Below the pieces are notes generated by a model, which did not search any database, was not told the origin of the DNA, and saw nothing but the letters and a program-made list of their open reading frames with translations. A program made the translations under genes and the position numbers. Positions 10,614 through 19,100 of a stretch of 64,000 nt of DNA are shown here, one piece after another. This DNA is from Rhizobium altiplani (lineage in GTDB: Bacteria > Pseudomonadota > Alphaproteobacteria > Rhizobiales > Rhizobiaceae), in assembly GCF_001542405.1 (NCBI RefSeq), contig NZ_LNCD01000042.1, positions 141,181 to 205,180 on the forward strand. The letters are read 5' to 3'. Position 1 is the stretch's first letter; every line of letters begins with the position of its first letter.

Positions 10614-11558
10614 CTATTCGAACACGATCCGCGGGAAGTAGAACGACACGACCCAGTTCGGCATGTCGACGATTTCGCTGATGCGCAGGTCGCCGCAGAC
10701 CGAGCAGAGCATATAGGCGTCGTCGGCGGAGAGGTTGTAAAGCTTGCCGAGCAGATCGACCATGTTGGAAACGGCGGCCTTGGCCCCATCCATCAGGTCC
10801 GCTCCGATCCCGGTCGTCACCTCGTAGCCCTTGGCGTCGAGATGACGGGTCACCGGGCCGGGCGTGGTGAAGCGTGGCATGGACAGCTTGGCGTCCTTGA
10901 CGAGATCCAGCGTCACCGTGAGGTTCATCTGGCTTTCGATCGCCGTGCCGCAAACCTCGCCATCGCCCTGTGCCGCATGCGTGTCGCCGATCGAAAACAG
11001 GCCGCCAGCGACTTCAACCGGCAGGTAAAGCACAGAGCCGGAGGACAGGTCCCTGATGTCGAGATTGCCCCCCACCCGCCGCGGCGGAACAACCGAATGA
11101 CGCCCTTCTTCCGCCAGCGCCAGCCCGATCGTGCCGGCGAACGGTTTCAACGGCACGCGGCCGTTCTTGCCGAACATAGCCGGCTCCATGCTGACGGGAT
11201 CGTATTTCCACACAGTCAGGGCCGGGCTGGTGAACTGATCCGCCAGAAGTCCGAAACCCGGAATGATCCCCGTCCAGCCGAAACCGGAAGGCTCGAACTC
11301 GTGGATGGTGATCTTGACCGCGTCCCCGGGCTCGGCCCCGTCGATATAGACGGGACCGGTGACCGGATTGACCTTCGAGAAATCCAGCGTCGCGACATCG
11401 GCCGCGGTGCTGTTGGCATTGAAGTGCCCGCTGCCGCTATCCATGCATTCGAAGCGGATTGTCGAGCCCGGCGCGACTTTCTCGACGGGCGGGATCGAAC
11501 GATCCCACCCGAAGTGATGATGCGCGCCGTGGATGGTGTAGTTACAGTTATTGCACAT
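10614..11558 (-). CDS. fmdA: Acetamidase/formamidase family protein
   Basis: FmdA/AmdA-type amidase (FmdA_AmdA fold) that would hydrolyse a short amide such as formamide or acetamide to ammonia and the acid. The start is placed at the ATG at 11558 (314 residues, MCNNCNYTIHGAHHHFGWDRS), where homology begins; this overlaps the end of the binding-protein gene by 11 nt. Family marks include NYTIHGAHHHFGWD, GSGHFNANS, GPVYIDGAEPGDAVKI, the DTHAAQGDGEVCGTAIE metal-site segment, and FYFPRIVFE near the end. Its position beside AmiC/AmiR-like regulators supports amide catabolism. The exact amide is unknown. Confidence 0.88.
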   Translation of the reverse strand: MCNNCNYTIHGAHHHFGWDRSIPPVEKVAPGSTIRFECMDSGSGHFNANSTAADVATLDFSKVNPVTGPVYIDGAEPGDAVKITIHEFEPSGFGWTGIIPGFGLLADQFTSPALTVWKYDPVSMEPAMFGKNGRVPLKPFAGTIGLALAEEGRHSVVPPRRVGGNLDIRDLSSGSVLYLPVEVAGGLFSIGDTHAAQGDGEVCGTAIESQMNLTVTLDLVKDAKLSMPRFTTPGPVTRHLDAKGYEVTTGIGADLMDGAKAAVSNMVDLLGKLYNLSADDAYMLCSVCGDLRISEIVDMPNWVVSFYFPRIVFE

Positions 11559-13173
11559 CTTTGGCGTAAACCTGCTCGTAGTTGATGGGGATGTGGACCG
11601 GATCGACGAAAATCGCGTCCGGACCACCGAGCCGCTCGGAGCGGATGGTGAACCGCTGCTCGTTGAACACAGGTGCCCACGGGGCATCCTTCATGATGTC
11701 GAGGAAGATCGACCGCCAGGCTTCCTCGCGCTCAGCCTTCTTGGCCGGATCGGTGATCGAATCGGCCGCGGTTGCGCGCTCTTCCAGTGCCTTGTTGCAG
11801 TAGTAGGACCAGTTCCAACCACCCTTGACCGCGCCCGAGCAGCCGAGGATCGGGCCGTAGAAGTTGGACGGATCCGGGAAGTCGGCGATCCAGGCCATGC
11901 CGCCCGACCAGATCATCGGTGCCTGGTCCGGCTCACCGCCGGCGGCAATGACATTGGCCTGGGCCAGCGATTTGATTTCAGCCTTGATGCCGATGGCGGC
12001 GAGATCCTGTTGGATCGCCTGGGCGATGCGAGGCTGCGGGTCGGTGTTGTAGACGTAGAGTTCGGTTTCGAATCCGTCCGCCAGACCGGCGTCCGCCAAA
12101 AGCTTCTTGGCGCCCTCCACGTCGTACTTGTAGCCTTCGTAGTCCTTGGCGAAGCCCGGCATGGTCGGCGGCAGAGGCTGGTTCGCCGGAACGGCACGGC
12201 CGTTGATGATGCGGATGATGCGATCCTTGTTGATCGCCATGTTGACGGCCTGACGCACCTTGACGTTGTCGAAGGGCTTCATCGTCGTCTTCATGGTGAC
12301 GTAGCCGGTGTGCAGCTGACCGCCCTCGACAATCAGCTTGGCATAGGTCGGGTCGTTCTTCACCTCGAGGAACTTCGCCGGCGGAATGCCGTCGCCGGCG
12401 ACGTCGACCTCGCCTTTCTGCAGGCGCAGGAGTGCCACAACCGGCTCCTGGCCAACCTCAAAAGTGATCTGGTCGAGCTTCGGAAGGCCAGCGTTCCAGT
12501 AATCCTTGTTGCGCTCGAACACGAGCTTCTGGCCGAGCGTCCACTCGCCCAGCTTGAACGCGCCCGTACCGACCGGATGCTTGCCGAAATCGGCACCCCA
12601 TTTTTCGACTTCTTCCTTCGGGACGACAAAGGAGAAGTTGATCGCCATGACGTGCAGGAAGGTGGCGTCCGGACGGGTCAGTTCGAACTTGATCGTGTAG
12701 GGATCAACGACAGTGACGCCCTCCAGCGACTTGGCCGAACCGTCGGCCATCTTGTCGAAGCCCTTGATCGAGCCAAAGAAGCCGGCGCCGGGGCTCTGGG
12801 TCGCCGGGTTTGTGACGCGGTCCAGCGAGTATTTCACGTCCTCGGCAGTCATTTCGCGGCCGTTGTGGAACTTCACGCCCTTGCGCAGCTTGAAGGTGAA
12901 GGTCTTGCCGTCGTCGGAGATGGTGTAGTCCTCGGCGAGATCTTTCCGAAGTGTGGAAGTGCCGGGTTCGTAGTCCATGAGACCGTCGAACAGGCTCTTG
13001 ATCATCGACCAGTTCTGCCAGTCATAGCCGATGGCCGGATCGAGCGTCGACACGTCGTCCTTGTAGGTCACGACCATCTGGCCGCCCTGCTTGATGTCAT
13101 CGGCGTGTACCGCCGTCATGCCCGCTGCGGCAATGGCAAAGAACGCCACGCCTGCAAGAAGTGTCTTACGCAT
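11548..13173 (-). CDS. Peptide/amide ABC substrate-binding protein (SBP family 5)
   Basis: DppA/OppA-type periplasmic receptor, 541 residues from the ATG at 13173, which has AGAGGAG a few nt upstream; an in-frame start 36 nt further up is less likely. The signal peptide MRKTLLAGVAFFAIAAAG... ends near VHA. The family-5 features are DPAIGYDWQNWSMIKSLFDGL, LRKGVKFHNGREMTAEDVKYSLDR and VRQAVNMAINKDRI. It supplies ligand to the adjacent permeases. The operon context suggests that the cargo is an amide-containing compound or small peptide later attacked by the FmdA-like enzyme. Confidence 0.92.
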   Translation of the reverse strand: MRKTLLAGVAFFAIAAAGMTAVHADDIKQGGQMVVTYKDDVSTLDPAIGYDWQNWSMIKSLFDGLMDYEPGTSTLRKDLAEDYTISDDGKTFTFKLRKGVKFHNGREMTAEDVKYSLDRVTNPATQSPGAGFFGSIKGFDKMADGSAKSLEGVTVVDPYTIKFELTRPDATFLHVMAINFSFVVPKEEVEKWGADFGKHPVGTGAFKLGEWTLGQKLVFERNKDYWNAGLPKLDQITFEVGQEPVVALLRLQKGEVDVAGDGIPPAKFLEVKNDPTYAKLIVEGGQLHTGYVTMKTTMKPFDNVKVRQAVNMAINKDRIIRIINGRAVPANQPLPPTMPGFAKDYEGYKYDVEGAKKLLADAGLADGFETELYVYNTDPQPRIAQAIQQDLAAIGIKAEIKSLAQANVIAAGGEPDQAPMIWSGGMAWIADFPDPSNFYGPILGCSGAVKGGWNWSYYCNKALEERATAADSITDPAKKAEREEAWRSIFLDIMKDAPWAPVFNEQRFTIRSERLGGPDAIFVDPVHIPINYEQVYAKDVQ

Positions 13174-13227
13174 TTGCAATTCTCCTCTGGTTTTTTTGTA
13201 CCTGTTCACGTTATCCGCCGACGATCG

Positions 13228-14148
13228 TCAGCGAAGCTTGATGCGCGGATCGATCATCGGGGCGATGAGGTCCGCCATGAGATTGCCGACGACGATGGCC
13301 AGGGCCGAGACCAGCGTGACTCCCATGATGATCGGAATGTCCACCCGCTGGATCGCCTGCCAGGCAAGCTGGCCGATACCGGGCCACCCGAATACGCTTT
13401 CGACCACGACGATGCCCGACATGAACATGCCGATGTCGATGCCGATCATCGCGATTACCGGCAGAATGGCATTCGGCAGCGCGTGGCGGAAAATCACCGT
13501 GGCGCGGCCAAGCCCCTTGGAATGAGCCGTGCGGATGAAATCCTGGCGCAGCACGTCGATCATCGAGGAACGCATCATGCGCGCATACCAGCCCGCTCCC
13601 AGCACTCCGAGAGTAAGTGAGGGCAGCACAAGATGCGCGAAGGTGCCGTAGCCGCCGATCGGAAACCAGCCGAGCTGCACGGAAAAAACGTAGAGCATCA
13701 GGATGCCGATAACGAATTGCGGCGCCGAAACGCCGACGAAGGAAAGGAGCATCAGCCCGTTGTCGAGCCCCGAGCCACGGCGCAGCGCCGAGACGAGACC
13801 CATGGCGATGCCGAGAATGAGTTCGCAGGTGATCGCCCCTGCCATCAGAAGCAGGCTTGCCGGCAGGCGCGAGGCGATCAGCTCTACCACCTCGGTTTTC
13901 TGCAGGTAGGAGCGGCCGAAATCGCCGTGCAGCAGTCCGGTCGCATAGCGCAGATACTGCTGGTAGAATGGCAGGTTGAGCCCGAGCTGCTGACGGATGC
14001 TCTCCACTGTCTCGGCCGTCGCGCTGCGCCCGGCGATCTGGCGGGCCGGATCGGCCGGCAAAAGGTAAAGCAGCACGAAGGTGACCAGACTGATGCCGAC
14101 CAGAATGAGCGCCGATTGCAGCAGGCGGCGGGCGATGTAAGAGATCAT
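13228..14148 (-). CDS. DppB-type peptide ABC permease
   Basis: Inner-membrane permease with six predicted helices, 306 residues. It opens MISYIARRLLQSALILVGISLVTF and contains LPADPARQIAG..., typical of the DppB/OppB first permease, and the EAA-like segment AWYARMMRSSMIDVLRQDFIRTAHSKGLG. Its ATG shares one base with the stop of the upstream dppC-like gene. The order dppC before dppB is the reverse of the usual dppB-dppC. The importer is otherwise complete. Confidence 0.93.
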   Translation of the reverse strand: MISYIARRLLQSALILVGISLVTFVLLYLLPADPARQIAGRSATAETVESIRQQLGLNLPFYQQYLRYATGLLHGDFGRSYLQKTEVVELIASRLPASLLLMAGAITCELILGIAMGLVSALRRGSGLDNGLMLLSFVGVSAPQFVIGILMLYVFSVQLGWFPIGGYGTFAHLVLPSLTLGVLGAGWYARMMRSSMIDVLRQDFIRTAHSKGLGRATVIFRHALPNAILPVIAMIGIDIGMFMSGIVVVESVFGWPGIGQLAWQAIQRVDIPIIMGVTLVSALAIVVGNLMADLIAPMIDPRIKLR

Positions 14149-15035
14149 CAGTGGTGCCCCTGCTGAGTCGGGTCGAGGATGTCGCGCAGGGCATCGCCGA
14201 CGAGATTGAACGCGAGCGCGAGCAAGATGATCGCAAAACCCGGAATGAAGACGAGCCAGGGCGCGCTGGTGAAATAGGTCTGGTTCTCGAAGATGATGTT
14301 GCCCCAGGAGGCCGTCGGCGGCTGGACGCCGATGCCGAGGTAGCTGAGCGTCGCCTCGAGCAGCACCGTCGTTGCAATGCCGAGCGTCGCATAGACGACG
14401 ATGGTCGATACCAGATGCGGGAAAATGTGGCGGGTGAGGATGCGGAAAGTCCCTGCTCCGAGCGCCCGTTCAGCCTCCACGAAATCCCGCTCGGCAAGCG
14501 AACGCGTTTCCGTGTAGAGCACGCGGGCGATCTGCACCCAGTTGACCATGGCGATCACCATGGCAACGATCAGGAGGCTCGGGCGGAAGATCGCCGCAAG
14601 CACGATGGCAAGCAACAGCGCCGGAAATGCCATCATCAGATCGGTGAAACGCATCAGCACAGTACTCACCCAGCCCTTGAAATAGCCGGCAGTGATACCG
14701 ACCGCCGAGCCGATGAGGACGGAGACGCCGTTGGCGATGACGCCAATGATCAGCGAGGTTCGCGCGCCGTAGATGATGCGGCTCAGTAGATCGCGGCCGA
14801 CCAGATCGGTGCCGAACCAGAACTGCACGTTCGGCGCGAGCGGCGCGCCCTCGAGCGTTAGTCCTTCGAAGAACTGTTCATCCGGATTGTAAGGAACGAT
14901 CCATGGCGCAAACACTGCGGCGAAAACGATCAGCGCAATGACGATCAGCCCGAAAACGGCAAGTTTGCGCTTCAGGAGGCGGCGAAAGACGCCGGGTGTC
15001 GGAGCGACAGGGACGGAGATGGCGACATCAGCCAC
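14148..15035 (-). CDS. DppC-type peptide ABC permease
   Basis: Partner permease, 295 residues. A cytoplasmic N-terminus precedes the first helix (KLAVFGLIVIALIVFAAVFAPWI), followed by the DppC hallmark FGTDLVGRDLLSRIIYGARTSL and the EAA loop RSLAERDFVEAERALGAG. It begins 8 nt inside the end of the ANTAR regulator gene, so its expression is directly coupled to the regulator pair. Confidence 0.93.
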   Translation of the reverse strand: MADVAISVPVAPTPGVFRRLLKRKLAVFGLIVIALIVFAAVFAPWIVPYNPDEQFFEGLTLEGAPLAPNVQFWFGTDLVGRDLLSRIIYGARTSLIIGVIANGVSVLIGSAVGITAGYFKGWVSTVLMRFTDLMMAFPALLLAIVLAAIFRPSLLIVAMVIAMVNWVQIARVLYTETRSLAERDFVEAERALGAGTFRILTRHIFPHLVSTIVVYATLGIATTVLLEATLSYLGIGVQPPTASWGNIIFENQTYFTSAPWLVFIPGFAIILLALAFNLVGDALRDILDPTQQGHH

Positions 15036-15633
15036 GGCGCTTGCCCTCGTTCAACCCGGTTTTCTCCAGAATGATTTGAGCGACCTCGTCGATCGTTCGG
15101 CGTTCGTCCATCGCGCGGCGGCGAAGCAAGGCATAGGCGGCGTCGGCCGGCAGCCGCTCCCGCACCATCAGGATCGCGGTGGCCTCGGCAAGGTTTTCCC
15201 GGTTCGCCAGACGTTCGGAGAGCGTTGCGACTTCGCTTGAGAGCGACTTGCGGCGCTTAAACGCATGCGTGGCAATGACCAGCGCGCTATAGACGCCCGA
15301 GCTGCCGATCGGCTTCAGCAGCTGCGCGTCGGCGCCGTGGCTGACGGCCCAGGTGATCCGTCCCGGCGCTTCGCTGCCGATCAGGGCGATCGTTGGAATG
15401 GGCGCCTCGCCGGCGCTCCAGGGAAACTGCTCATCATAGCCCATGTCTGCGTCGAACATCAGCACGTCGAAATCCTGAAACGACTGTTCGGCCGCAAGCT
15501 CCGGCCAGACGGTCACGGCGCTGACGCCGATGCGCGCGAACTGGCGTTCCAGCGCCTCGGTATTGGCGTGTTGGCGGTGCAGGATCAGCGCTCTTAGGCC
15601 TTCGAAGGAAGGCGTCATGAAGCCATTGTTCAT
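15028..15633 (-). CDS. amiR: ANTAR-domain antiterminator, AmiR-like
   Basis: RNA-binding antitermination factor, 201 residues. The N-terminal two thirds is a pseudo-receiver domain (ALILHRQHANTEALERQFARIGV... DVLMFDADMGYDEQFPW) and the C-terminus is an ANTAR three-helix domain (residues ~140-195: LSERLANRENLAEATAILM, then RERLPADAAYALLRRRAMD). In Pseudomonas AmiR, the family model, the protein binds tandem stem-loops in the leader mRNA and prevents termination, and AmiC sequesters it until an amide binds. The gene overlaps the AmiC-like gene by one base, matching that partnership. Target: the leader terminator at 16822-16855. Confidence 0.88.
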   Translation of the reverse strand: MNNGFMTPSFEGLRALILHRQHANTEALERQFARIGVSAVTVWPELAAEQSFQDFDVLMFDADMGYDEQFPWSAGEAPIPTIALIGSEAPGRITWAVSHGADAQLLKPIGSSGVYSALVIATHAFKRRKSLSSEVATLSERLANRENLAEATAILMVRERLPADAAYALLRRRAMDERRTIDEVAQIILEKTGLNEGKRRG

Positions 15634-16805
15634 TAGACGAGTCTCAGCTGTGGTCGGGACGGCGTCGTCGCGGTTTCGATTGCGGGAACGGCAAGCGCCG
15701 AGCGGATGAGAAAGGGATCCGGTGCGATCGCGTCGCGTCCTTGCCGGACGATATCATAACGGCCGCCGGCAGTCGCCCGAGCGACATGCGCGACCACGTG
15801 AATGTGGTTGTTGGCCGGGTCGATCCGCAACGGGCCGAAGGGCGTTTCGACCGCGCGTGCCTTGACCGCTTCGAGCACATCGAGTGCCGCCGCTTCGCCT
15901 GCGGCCTCGATCCCGGCAGCGATCAGCAGAACCGCCGAATAGGCCTGCGCGAAGAAGGCCGAAATGCCGGCGGCGCGAGCGTCTTTTGGAAGTCCCGCGA
16001 GAAAGCGCGCGTTTTCCTGCGTCTCCAGCGTTTCGAAATATGTCGCCGTGGTGTAGTGCCCTTCGGCCGCAGGCATGATCTTGACGATCTCGTTCTCACC
16101 GAGATTGCAGCTCAGCACCGGGCGACGGCCCGGCGCGAAATCGCCGTCGCGCTCGCCGAGCGCGCGATAGGCGCGCAGGAAAGCGTAGGATGAGGGTCCG
16201 ATCAGCGAATTGAGGATGAAATCCGGCTTTTTGCGGTGAATTTCATCGATGATACGGTCGATATCGGCGTCGCCGAGCGGAACGTGCCGTTCGCCGAGGA
16301 CCTCGCCACCGGAACGCAGGATCACATCACGAGCAATTCGGCAGGTCTCCCAGCCCCAAATGTAGTTTGAGCCAAGGAGGAAACCCCGGCGGCCGAAGGC
16401 AGGAAGGGCGAATTCCAGAAGCGGCAGAATGTGTTGATTGGCGCAGGCACCGACATAGACAACATTCTCGTTCGCCTCGAACCCCTCGTAGACGCAGGGG
16501 TACCAGAGGAGTGCCTGCGTCTTTTCCAGGACCGGGATGACCTCTTTGCGGCTCCAGGATGTCGTGCAGCCGACAATATGTCGGACCTCGCCACCGCTCA
16601 CCAGCTCGGCGGCAAGCGCAGCATAGCGATCGGTATTTCCCTTCGGATCGGCAACACTGGCCTCAAGCCGGAACGGCAGGCCAGTGCGCGCATTGACTGC
16701 GGCGATCCCAGCCATCGTGCCAGCGTAGCCCTGCTCACCCAGATCCGCGTAGGGACCGGAGCGGGAAAACAATACGCCGACCTGAACAACCGTCCGAGTG
16801 TCCAA
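15633..16805 (-). CDS. amiC: AmiC-like amide sensor / negative regulator
   Basis: Periplasmic-binding-protein fold used as a cytoplasmic sensor, 390 residues. There is no signal peptide: the chain opens directly with the fold (MDTRTVVQVGVLFSRSGPYAD). It resembles AmiC and urea/short-chain-amide binding proteins (VGCTTSWSRKEVIPVLEK, LWYPCVYEGFE, GSNYIWGWETCRIARD). The start is a TTG at 16805 with AGGTG 5 nt upstream. It would hold the ANTAR protein inactive until an amide is bound. It is the first gene of the operon and lies 16 nt after a leader terminator. Confidence 0.88.
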   Translation of the reverse strand: MDTRTVVQVGVLFSRSGPYADLGEQGYAGTMAGIAAVNARTGLPFRLEASVADPKGNTDRYAALAAELVSGGEVRHIVGCTTSWSRKEVIPVLEKTQALLWYPCVYEGFEANENVVYVGACANQHILPLLEFALPAFGRRGFLLGSNYIWGWETCRIARDVILRSGGEVLGERHVPLGDADIDRIIDEIHRKKPDFILNSLIGPSSYAFLRAYRALGERDGDFAPGRRPVLSCNLGENEIVKIMPAAEGHYTTATYFETLETQENARFLAGLPKDARAAGISAFFAQAYSAVLLIAAGIEAAGEAAALDVLEAVKARAVETPFGPLRIDPANNHIHVVAHVARATAGGRYDIVRQGRDAIAPDPFLIRSALAVPAIETATTPSRPQLRLV

Positions 16806-16821
16806 AAAGCACCTATGAACG

Positions 16822-16855
16822 AAAAAACCCCACGCGGGATGTCATCCCGGTGAGG
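16822..16855 (-). terminator. Leader intrinsic terminator (attenuator) before amiC
   Basis: Read on the minus strand, CCUCAC-CGGGAU, loop GAC, AUCCCG-(C)-GUGGGG forms a 12-bp stem with one bulged C, directly followed by U6 (16822-16827). The U-run ends 16 nt before the amiC TTG. This is a textbook intrinsic terminator located inside a 5' leader rather than after a gene, so it should act as an attenuator. A preceding stem CCGAAC/GUUCGG (16880-16885 with 16856-16861) abuts it, which suits the two-hairpin arrangement used by ANTAR proteins. Confidence 0.75.
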
Positions 16856-16884
16856 CCGAACCGCCTGATTTTTTTCGATGTTCG

Positions 16885-16930
16885 GAATTGATAGCGCCCT
16901 TTATATAGGGCCGTCAAGTATAGGCGAAGC
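16885..16930 (-). promoter_or_regulatory. Candidate promoter of the ami/dpp/fmd operon
   Basis: On the minus strand TTGACG (16912-16917) is followed after 18 nt by TATCAA (16888-16893), a plausible sigma70 pair. A TATATA at 16902-16907 is an alternative -10 with a weak TTGCTT upstream; that choice would place the whole leader stem-loop pair inside the transcript. Which one is used cannot be settled by reading. Confidence 0.35.
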
Positions 16931-17354
16931 AAGGATTGAAGTGACGACAACCATTCTGAGAGCCAGAAACTGTGCTTCTGGTCCGATATGCCGCTGATAG
17001 CCTCGGCGCATTTCGGCGTCATCTCTTGACCCGCCGCCCAAAACGACGAAATCAATCATGAAACCGGGCTGGAAAAGAGCCGCCCCGGCGCGTTTCCAAG
17101 CGAGCGACGATCCGATATCGTTGGGACCGAGGTCCTGCGGGAGCCCCCTCAGTTGATCGATGTCTTGGTTCACGTTTACCCTGCGGCCAAGGCGCATAGT
17201 CGCTCACGGCGCGAACGCCATAGAGGAGAACGATCGTCATGAATTGCCATGCCTCGCTTGTCGATCGACCGATTTGCAGCCCCGGAAGATATCCACTCCG
17301 GCAAAGCCGCGCTCGAGCAAGATCTTCACGCGGTGTCAGACGGATGCCGGCTTC
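16931..17354. other. Intergenic stretch between divergent amiC and the beta-helix gene
   Basis: About 420 nt beyond the amiC promoter. Short open frames exist on both strands but none shows a recognisable domain or a good ribosome site. The plus-strand frame of the next gene is open back to 17160, but the extra 65 residues look like translated non-coding DNA. Confidence 0.4.
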
Positions 17355-19079
17355 ATGAACCAGAAAGCGCCCCAACCGGGATCTCATGTTCCCGTCCTGC
17401 AAAGCCTTGCCGATTTTCATCCGCTGAGCGCCGCTGAAACGAAGGTCGTGGCACATCTGCAGTTGGGAGACTTCGACCGATTGGGCGACGGTCTGCGGCC
17501 GGAACAGGAAGATCCCGAGCGGACGGTGCGGGCGGACCTGTTGCGCTATCTCATCCTTGGCGACGGTGCCTATCGTTTGCATGAGAAAGGGTTGAGGCTG
17601 AGCGGAGCCTGGATCATTGGCATTCTCGACCTGGAGGGGTGCCGGATACCGCGCGACATCGGTCTCAAGGATTGTCACTTCGACGCCTCGCCGGTGCTGC
17701 GCTCGGCGGTTATCGATAATCTGTTCCTGGACGGTTCGGCCCTGCCCGGGTTGCAGGCCGACAGGTTGGAGGCACGGGGAGTCCTTTCGCTTCGCGGCGC
17801 AATAGTAACCGGGGAAATACGCCTTCCCGGCGCGCGGATTGGCGGTAGCATTGAGGCTGATGGTGTTTCGATCACTTCGCCCGGCGATATGGCTTTCGAC
17901 GCCGAGGCATTGGAAACACGCGGTGGCATCCTGTTGCGTGGCGCCAATGTGCGTGGCGGCATCAATCTTTCGGCGGCGCGCCTGGGGGGCGACGTCAATG
18001 CGGTCGGCGCACAGATCGAACGCCCGGGCGAAGTCGCATTGAACGCAGACGCGATCGTGGCAGGGGGCGACCTTGCCTTGCGTGGGGCGACCATCGTCGG
18101 CGAAACGCGCCTTCTCGGTGCCCGCTTCGGAGGTGACGTCAATTGCACCTCCGCATCACTTTCGCAGCCGGACGGCAATGCGCTGCGGCTCAATCGCGCC
18201 ATCATCGACGGCGCATTCTTCCTGCGACAAGGTGCATCCGTCGAGGGTGCGCTCGACCTCACTGCGACGACGATCGGCGCTATAGATGACGATCAGAGCA
18301 GCTGGCCCAAGACTGGCGACCTGCTTTTGAACCGCTGCCGGTACGGTGCTTTCATTGGAGGACCAGCCGATGCGGCAAGCCGGCTCGACTGGCTATCGCG
18401 CCAGACACCGGAGCGGTGGAACGCGGACTTCTGGCCGCAGCCCTACGAGCATCTGTCAATGGTATTGCGGGAAATGGGCCATGACGAGGATGCCCGTACG
18501 GTCTTGATCGCCAAGGAGCGACTGCAGCGGCGTGCGCGCCGAGCGCGTGCCAAAAATCCGATCTTGCGGGCAAGCCTGGCGATTGTCGACGGTGTGCTTG
18601 CCGTCACCCTTCGTTACGGGCGGCAGCCTCTGCTGGTGCTGGTCTGGCTGATGCTCTTCTGGGCGATCGGCACGGGTGTCTTCGCATTCGCCTATCGCGA
18701 CGGTGCAATGAAACCGAACAATCCCATCGTTCTGCGTTCCCCCGAATGGACGATGTGTGATCTCCCGCAAACCGAAATCCGCTATATGCCATCAACCGGA
18801 CAGGACCTGGCTGGACGTGCCGCGGTCGGGGAGGACCAGCTCACTTGCTTCCGCAATCAGCCGGAAGCGGCCAGCTACCCGGAGTTCAATGCGCCAATGT
18901 ACTCGCTGGATGTACTCCTGCCGGTAGCGTCCATCGGTCAAAGGGAATACTGGCGACCCGATTCGATGAAACCAAACGGCACGTTCTCCTTGAGATATTT
19001 TTTCTTCCAGTCCGTCATCGGCTGGGCCCTCAGCCTTCTGGCTGTCGCTGGTTTCTCCGGTCTGGTGAAATCACACTAA
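17355..19079 (+). CDS. Membrane protein with beta-helix (bactofilin-like) repeats and C-terminal helices
   Basis: A 574-residue protein from the ATG at 17355; longer starts back to 17160 are possible but unsupported. Residues ~100-330 carry about ten imperfect ~20-residue repeats of the kind LRGA-x-I-x-GE-x-RL-x-GARIGG, where small and aliphatic residues recur at fixed spacing, predicting a right-handed beta-helix. A helical region with a basic KERLQRRARRARAK follows, then a membrane helix near 425-450 (PLLVLVWLMLFWAIGTGVF) and another at the extreme C-terminus. Rhizobial homologues are sometimes named membrane-associated oxidoreductase, but no redox motif is visible. Function unknown. Confidence 0.75.
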   Translation: MNQKAPQPGSHVPVLQSLADFHPLSAAETKVVAHLQLGDFDRLGDGLRPEQEDPERTVRADLLRYLILGDGAYRLHEKGLRLSGAWIIGILDLEGCRIPRDIGLKDCHFDASPVLRSAVIDNLFLDGSALPGLQADRLEARGVLSLRGAIVTGEIRLPGARIGGSIEADGVSITSPGDMAFDAEALETRGGILLRGANVRGGINLSAARLGGDVNAVGAQIERPGEVALNADAIVAGGDLALRGATIVGETRLLGARFGGDVNCTSASLSQPDGNALRLNRAIIDGAFFLRQGASVEGALDLTATTIGAIDDDQSSWPKTGDLLLNRCRYGAFIGGPADAASRLDWLSRQTPERWNADFWPQPYEHLSMVLREMGHDEDARTVLIAKERLQRRARRARAKNPILRASLAIVDGVLAVTLRYGRQPLLVLVWLMLFWAIGTGVFAFAYRDGAMKPNNPIVLRSPEWTMCDLPQTEIRYMPSTGQDLAGRAAVGEDQLTCFRNQPEAASYPEFNAPMYSLDVLLPVASIGQREYWRPDSMKPNGTFSLRYFFFQSVIGWALSLLAVAGFSGLVKSH

Positions 19080-19100
19080 AATAGCCGGACGCGCTCGCTA

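Noticed and set aside
11551..13620. Open frame of 689 codons on the plus strand opposite the peptide-binding protein
   Set aside because: It is the antisense of a clear SBP family 5 gene, with no motif and shadow-type composition.
16901..17197. A 98-codon minus-strand frame upstream of amiC
   Set aside because: It covers the putative amiC promoter, has no convincing ribosome site and no recognised family.
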